Positions 42,641-46,347 of a DNA stretch of 46,347 nucleotides are shown piece after piece. The DNA is from an uncultured Clostridia bacterium (lineage in GTDB: Bacteria > Bacillota > Clostridia > Christensenellales > UBA1242): positions 1-46,347 of the forward strand of contig CANQCE010000001.1 in assembly GCA_947589655.1 (NCBI GenBank), written 5' to 3'. A program made the translations under genes and the position numbers. Within the stretch, counting starts at the first letter, position 1, and every line of letters begins with the position of its first letter. The notes beneath the pieces were generated by a model. The model had not been told where the DNA came from and made no database searches. It saw only the letters and a program-made list of their open reading frames with translations.

Positions 42641-43333
42641 ATGCAGTTTTTAAGCGAAATTTTTAGAAAAAACGATATAATTATCAACAAAAATCAAGAA
42701 AATCAATTTGATTTGTTTTTTCATTACCTTGTTCAAGAGAACGAAAAATTCAACCTTACCGCAATAACTGACGAGCGCGAAGTTGTGGTAAAGCATTTCT
42801 TGGACAGTGTGTTGCCGGCAGACCAAATTCCACAAAACGCAAAAGTGGTGGACATTGGCAGCGGTGCAGGTTTTCCAGCCGTTCCATTAAAGATTGTTCG
42901 CCCTGACATTGATTTGTGTATGGTTGATAGCCTGAACAAGCGCGTGAATTTTTTAAATGAGGCAATCTCAATGTTAAATTTAACCAAAACTCGCGCAATA
43001 CACGCTCGCGCCGAAGATTTTGCACAAAAAAATCGCGAAACTTTTGATATCGCCGTTGCCAGAGCCGTTGCCCCTTTAAACACGCTGGTGGAATATTTAC
43101 TCCCGCTTATAAAAATTGGCGGACAAGCAATCATTTACAAATCCTCAAAATTAGACGAAGAACTTGCCATTTCAAAAAACGCCATATCAATTTTGGGCGC
43201 AAAAGTGGAAAATTGTTTGGAGTTTAACATTGAAGATTTACAAAGAAGAATTTTGATATTAGAAAAAACAAACAAAACTCCTGCAAAATATCCTCGCGGA
43301 CAAAACAAACCAAAAACCAATCCGATTGTCTAA
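42641..43333 (+). CDS. rsmG: 16S rRNA (guanine527-N7)-methyltransferase RsmG (GidB)
   Basis: A 230-residue SAM-dependent methyltransferase that modifies G527 of 16S rRNA; its loss gives low-level streptomycin resistance in known bacteria. The SAM-binding loop VVDIGSGAGFPAVPLKI, the motif NLTAITDEREVVVKHFLDS and VARAVAPLNTLVEYLLP are all present. AGGTGA is placed before the ATG, 7 nt after mnmG. Confidence 0.96.
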   Translation: MQFLSEIFRKNDIIINKNQENQFDLFFHYLVQENEKFNLTAITDEREVVVKHFLDSVLPADQIPQNAKVVDIGSGAGFPAVPLKIVRPDIDLCMVDSLNKRVNFLNEAISMLNLTKTRAIHARAEDFAQKNRETFDIAVARAVAPLNTLVEYLLPLIKIGGQAIIYKSSKLDEELAISKNAISILGAKVENCLEFNIEDLQRRILILEKTNKTPAKYPRGQNKPKTNPIV

Positions 43334-43462
43334 AAAAATTAAAAAAGTAAAGAAAAATTCATCAAATTTGCTATTTTTTATGTTTTTTATTGAATTTTCT
43401 TTATTTTTTTTTATCTTTATTGTATAATTTTATTGAATTTATTAAATTAAAAAGGATGAAAT

Positions 43463-44302
43463 ATGGGTAAAATTATTGCTTTTGCAAACCAAAAAGGTGG
43501 CGTTGGAAAAACCACAACCTGCATAAATGTTGCAACTTACATGGCACTTATGGGCAAAAAGGTTTTGCTTGTAGATGTTGACCCTCAAGGCAATGCAACA
43601 AGTGCCGTTGGCATAAATAAAACCAAAGAACTCAAAACAATTTACGACCTTATTGGCGGTGAAAGCGCTTATGACGAAGTAATACAGCCAACAATTGTAG
43701 AAAATTTGTATATCATTCCTTCAACAGTCGATTTGGCTGGCGCTGAGGTGGAACTTATACAAATTCCTCAACGAGAAAAGGTTATTAAGCGCATTTTGGA
43801 CGAAATAAAAGACGCATACGACTTTATTTTAATAGATTGTCCACCTTCGCTCGCCCTTATAACCGTGAACGCTTTAACGGCTGCCGACAGTTTGATTGTG
43901 CCTATTCAGTGCGAATTTTTTGCTCTGGAAGGCTTAACACAACTTATGAATACCGTGCGGCTTATAAAATATCATCTAAATCCAAATTTGGATATTGAAG
44001 GCGTTGTTATGACAATGAAAGACAAAAGATATAACCTTACAAATCAAGTCAGCAACGAAATTATCAAATTTTTCAACAAAAAGGTTTATTTAACAACCAT
44101 TCCAAGAAATATCCGTTTGGCAGAGGCGCCAAGCCATGGTTTGCCAGTTGCTTTATATGATGCAAATTCCAAAGGTGCCGAGGCATATCTCAGCCTTGCA
44201 GAAGAAATTTTAAAAAGAAATAAAACACCTTATAACAAAATTTCAAAGTTAAGAAAAATAAAATTTAAAGGAGGAAATGTAGAAGAAAATGGTGAACAAT
44301 AA
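43463..44302 (+). CDS. parA: Chromosome partitioning ATPase ParA (Soj)
   Basis: A 279-residue ParA/Soj ATPase, which moves or regulates ParB-parS complexes and, in Bacillus, controls DnaA. It has the deviant Walker A KGGVGKTTT, the Walker B region FILIDCPPS and DPQGNATSA. The C-terminal tail, from about residue 255, is Lys-rich (KRNKTPYNKISKLRKIKFK) and longer than in Bacillus Soj (253 residues). AAAGGATG precedes the ATG; a TATAAT at 43423-43428 is the best -10 box in the 129-nt upstream gap. The last 14 nt overlap parB. Confidence 0.96.
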   Translation: MGKIIAFANQKGGVGKTTTCINVATYMALMGKKVLLVDVDPQGNATSAVGINKTKELKTIYDLIGGESAYDEVIQPTIVENLYIIPSTVDLAGAEVELIQIPQREKVIKRILDEIKDAYDFILIDCPPSLALITVNALTAADSLIVPIQCEFFALEGLTQLMNTVRLIKYHLNPNLDIEGVVMTMKDKRYNLTNQVSNEIIKFFNKKVYLTTIPRNIRLAEAPSHGLPVALYDANSKGAEAYLSLAEEILKRNKTPYNKISKLRKIKFKGGNVEENGEQ

Positions 44303-45233
44303 AGGATTAGGAAAAGGGCTAAACGCCTTATTTGGCATTTATGATGAGGATGATAGTTATAAAAACATAACTACACAAAAAGTGACCGAGGGTAATGGTG
44401 GTGTGCTTGAAATAGACATTACTAAGATAAAGCCAAACCCAAATCAGCCAAGAAAAAATTTTGATGAAGATGCTTTAAAAGAGCTTGCTGCTTCTATAAA
44501 GGTTCACGGCATAGTTCAGCCTATTGTGTTGAATAAACAACCAAATGGCGAATACATGATTATCGCCGGTGAACGTCGTTGGAGGGCCGCTCAACTTTGT
44601 GGGCTTACAAAAGTTCCTGCAATAGTTAAAAACTACACAGAAAAACAAATTAAAGAAATCAGTATTATCGAGAACCTTCAAAGGGAAGATTTAAACCCTG
44701 TAGAGGCAGCAAGAGCGATTAAACAACTCATGGATGAATACCACTTAACTCAAGAAGTTGTTTCAGAACGAATTGGCAAAAGCCGCTCAAACATTGCTAA
44801 CACTTTGCGATTGTTAACTTTATATCCAGACGTTGTGGATATGATTGAAAAAGGCAAACTTTCTGCTGGCCATGCAAGATGTTTGGTTGTTGTGGAAGAC
44901 CCAACCACGCAAATAAAATTGGCGCAAATGGTTGTAGATAAAAATTTAAGCGTGCGCGAACTTGAAAAAGCAGTTAAAAACTACACAAATCCTACAAAAA
45001 AAGTTGTAATAAAGCAAGAACAGTCAATAGAATTAAAAGAACTGATTGTTCAAATGCAAAAAACGTTTGCAACAAAAGTCTCCGCAATAGGCAATGACAG
45101 CAAAGGGCGAATTTATATAGATTATTATTCCAGAGACGATTTAGATAGAATAGCTGAATTGCTAGAATTGTTAAATAAAAAAGAAATGACCCTTCAAGAT
45201 TTACAAAACTACAATAGGCGCAAGGGAAAATAA
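44289..45233 (+). CDS. parB: Chromosome partitioning protein ParB (Spo0J)
   Basis: A 314-residue ParB CTPase clamp that loads at parS. It contains the CTP-binding boxes (PNPNQPRKNF, GERRWRAAQL, ENLQREDLNPVE), the helix-turn-helix VSERIGKSRSNIANTLRLL that reads parS, and a C-terminal dimerisation region (MTLQDLQNYNRRKGK end). Two perfect parS sites lie just downstream. The start at 44289 lies 13 nt after GGAGG, a long spacing, so translation probably depends on coupling to parA. Confidence 0.96.
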   Translation: MVNNKGLGKGLNALFGIYDEDDSYKNITTQKVTEGNGGVLEIDITKIKPNPNQPRKNFDEDALKELAASIKVHGIVQPIVLNKQPNGEYMIIAGERRWRAAQLCGLTKVPAIVKNYTEKQIKEISIIENLQREDLNPVEAARAIKQLMDEYHLTQEVVSERIGKSRSNIANTLRLLTLYPDVVDMIEKGKLSAGHARCLVVVEDPTTQIKLAQMVVDKNLSVRELEKAVKNYTNPTKKVVIKQEQSIELKELIVQMQKTFATKVSAIGNDSKGRIYIDYYSRDDLDRIAELLELLNKKEMTLQDLQNYNRRKGK

Positions 45234-45245
45234 TGAAAAAAAAGC

Positions 45246-45275
45246 AAAAAAATGTTTCACGTGAAACATTTTTTT
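45246..45275 (+). terminator. Palindromic terminator built on parS site 1
   Basis: A perfect 30-bp palindrome has seven A on the left and seven T on the right of the parS core (45253-45268). On RNA it would give a strong hairpin with a T-tail 12 nt after parB, so the ParB-binding site probably also ends the parAB transcript. Confidence 0.7.
45253..45268. other. parS site 1 (centromere-like ParB-binding site)
   Basis: TGTTTCACGTGAAACA is an exact match to the consensus parS palindrome bound by Spo0J/ParB. It lies just after parB, as in many Bacillota close to the replication origin. Confidence 0.96.
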
Positions 45276-45383
45276 GTTAAAAAAGTGGCCCATAAACATT
45301 TCACAGGCCAATTTGCAAAAGTTTTTGTTTTTAAAACATCCAACGACATTCAAGCCCATACATAGAACAACCATAAGTTGAAA

Positions 45384-45399
45384 TGTTTCACGTGAAACA
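45384..45399. other. parS site 2
   Basis: A second exact TGTTTCACGTGAAACA, centre 131 bp from site 1, lies just upstream of the rubrerythrin promoter. Closely paired sites raise local ParB loading. ParB spreading from here would cover the rubrerythrin promoter. Confidence 0.96.
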
Positions 45400-45411
45400 T
45401 TTTATTTTTAA

Positions 45412-45441
45412 TTGACTAGTAGGGGCAGTTTATTCTATAAT
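45412..45441 (+). promoter_or_regulatory. Rubrerythrin promoter
   Basis: TTGACT (45412-45417), an 18-bp spacer and consensus TATAAT (45436-45441) are followed by a leader of about 27 nt with GGAGGT. No PerR-type palindrome was recognised. Confidence 0.85.
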
Positions 45442-45474
45442 TATTATGTTCTAAATTACAAATGGAGGTATTAT

Positions 45475-46020
45475 ATGAAACAATCACTTAAAGGCACAAA
45501 AACAGAGCAAAATCTCATGGAGGCATTTGCTGGAGAAAGCCAAGCTAGAAACAAGTATACTTTTTATGCTTCGCAAGCAAAAAAGGACGGCTACGAACAG
45601 ATTGCAGAAATCTTTTCAACAACAGCAGACAATGAAAAAGAGCACGCAAAACTTTGGTTCAAAGAATTGCACGGCGGTGCTGTGCCATCAACCGTTGAAA
45701 ATCTGTTAGATGCAGCGGCAGGAGAGCATGGCGAGTGGACACAAATGTATAAGAGAATGGCTGCCGAGGCTAGAGAAGAAGGCTTTGCTAATATAGCATA
45801 TAAATTTGAAGCGGTTGCCGCTATAGAAAAACGCCATGAAGAAAGATACAAAAAACTGTCCAAATTGATAGCCGAAAAGAAAGTCTTCCAAAAATCAACT
45901 AAAAAGATGTGGATTTGCAGAAACTGCGGACATATCCACGTTGGAGACTCTGCCCCAGAGGTTTGCCCAGTGTGCAACCATCCAAAGGCATTCTTTGAAG
46001 TTTTTAACGAACAATTTTAA
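45475..46020 (+). CDS. rbr: Rubrerythrin
   Basis: A 181-residue rubrerythrin, a peroxide-reducing enzyme of anaerobes. The N-terminal di-iron domain has Glu21, E54xxH57, Glu98 and E118xxH121. The C-terminal rubredoxin-like domain has Cys148, Cys151, Cys164 and Cys167 (WICRNCG and CPVCNHP) for the FeS4 iron. The start at 45475 follows GGAGGT by 6 nt; the in-frame extension upstream crosses the promoter and is not real. It ends at a strong terminator and stands alone. Confidence 0.97.
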   Translation: MKQSLKGTKTEQNLMEAFAGESQARNKYTFYASQAKKDGYEQIAEIFSTTADNEKEHAKLWFKELHGGAVPSTVENLLDAAAGEHGEWTQMYKRMAAEAREEGFANIAYKFEAVAAIEKRHEERYKKLSKLIAEKKVFQKSTKKMWICRNCGHIHVGDSAPEVCPVCNHPKAFFEVFNEQF

Positions 46021-46063
46021 TTTATTCATACAACCAATTTTAATTTCTTCATACAATTAATTT

Positions 46064-46091
46064 AAAAAAGACGGCGCAAAGCCGTCTTTTT
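46064..46091 (+). terminator. Terminator after rubrerythrin
   Basis: The stem GACGGC/GCCGTC is extended by A-T pairs around the loop GCAAA, with a T-run. Between the stop codon and this hairpin the text TTCATACAA followed by AATTTAATTT-like sequence occurs twice, a small imperfect duplication. Confidence 0.9.
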
Positions 46092-46135
46092 AGTTATGTT
46101 ATCATGATAAAACCGACATAAATAAGCACAAATTT

Positions 46136-46166
46136 AAAAAAATCAGCAAAGAATGTTTGCCGATTT
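46136..46166 (-). terminator. Terminator of the gene at the right edge
   Basis: Read on the minus strand, the stem AAATCGGCAAA/TTTGCTGATTT (one G-U pair) has a 5-nt loop and is followed by a T-run. It begins 5 nt after the stop codon at 46171. Confidence 0.75.
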
Positions 46167-46170
46167 TTAT

Positions 46171-46347
46171 TTAATCAAAGAAAGGGTCATGTTTGTATAA
46201 ATCAAGAAGGAAGAATTCGGTAACTAGGCGTATAAGTTCCCCAGCGGTTGGCTTTTCGTCAATGCCATACAGGTTTGCCCCAAACATTTTGTTCAGAGCG
46301 GCAAAACTTTTGGTAAACGCTGTGTTGTCTATTGCTGAACGGATGCT
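46171..46347 (-). CDS. Unidentified protein, C-terminal 58 residues, cut by window edge
   Basis: An open frame enters from the right edge and ends with TAA at 46171-46173, 5 nt before a terminator hairpin, which supports it being real. The visible part includes NTAFTKSFAALNKMFGANLYG and TAGELIRLVTEFFLLDLY and ends in HDPFFD. It looks helical and soluble. I do not recognise the family. It is convergent with rubrerythrin. Confidence 0.65.
   Translation of the reverse strand, partial: SIRSAIDNTAFTKSFAALNKMFGANLYGIDEKPTAGELIRLVTEFFLLDLYKHDPFFD

Noticed and set aside
46099..46110. 12-bp palindrome TTATCATGATAA between the two right-end terminators
   Set aside because: Short and AT-rich, not near a promoter or start codon; no role can be supported.
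1..46347. tRNA, rRNA, CRISPR arrays, insertion sequences or prophage
   Set aside because: Intergenic regions were read on both strands; no cloverleaf, repeat-spacer pattern, transposase or integrase was found.

Overview
The window looks like a chromosomal segment of an anaerobic, low-GC, Gram-positive bacterium of the Clostridia type (Bacillota). The evidence is an AT-rich sequence with strong GGAGG ribosome binding sites, a yabP-yabQ-divIC sporulation/division cluster, the origin-proximal order mnmE-mnmG-rsmG-parA(soj)-parB(spo0J) with two perfect parS sites, pyruvate formate-lyase with its activase, rubrerythrin, and an LtaS-like enzyme. TAA, TGA and TAG all act as stops, so the code is standard. 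The species cannot be named from the sequence; an uncultured gut lineage is plausible.

Layout. 1-1140: a Cd/Zn/Pb-type P-type ATPase (cut by the left edge) behind a CadC/ArsR-like repressor with a clear promoter/operator. 1216-4701: a coiled-coil protein, a large ferritin-like protein, folD and a C39-like cysteine-protease-fold protein. 4712-17128: a small lipoprotein and a giant 3,838-residue lipoprotein gene that fills a quarter of the window. 17446-20318: a degenerate ferritin-like protein, an RluA-type pseudouridine synthase interrupted by one in-frame stop, yabP-yabQ-divIC, and cvpA. 20348-27557: pflA, pflB, a secreted protein, and a heterodimeric ABC exporter with one degenerate ATP site.

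27691-35423 is the most interesting part: seven tightly packed minus-strand genes forming one operon with its own promoter and terminator. In order of transcription they encode an SPFH-domain protein with two zinc ribbons, a one-TM protein, a TPR protein, two ESCRT-III/Snf7-like helical proteins of about 200 residues, a Vps4-like AAA+ ATPase with an N-terminal MIT-like domain, and a 1,250-residue zinc-ribbon/TPR/TIR-like/three-TM/GLUG protein. I read this as a bacterial ESCRT-III-Vps4-type membrane-remodelling or envelope-stress system. It resembles the Bacillus pspA-ydjGHI arrangement but has a dedicated Vps4-like remodeller and a trans-envelope protein.

35600-46347: cytosolic Cu/Zn superoxide dismutase, a peptidoglycan amidase with peptidoglycan-binding repeats and a lost zinc-ligand His, an LtaS-like enzyme, the tRNA/rRNA-modification and chromosome-segregation cluster, parS sites, rubrerythrin, and the 3' end of an unidentified gene. 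The LtaS-like gene and mnmE both have a -10 box exactly 6 nt before the ATG and no ribosome binding site, so both are probably read from leaderless mRNAs. No rRNA, tRNA, CRISPR array or insertion sequence was seen.
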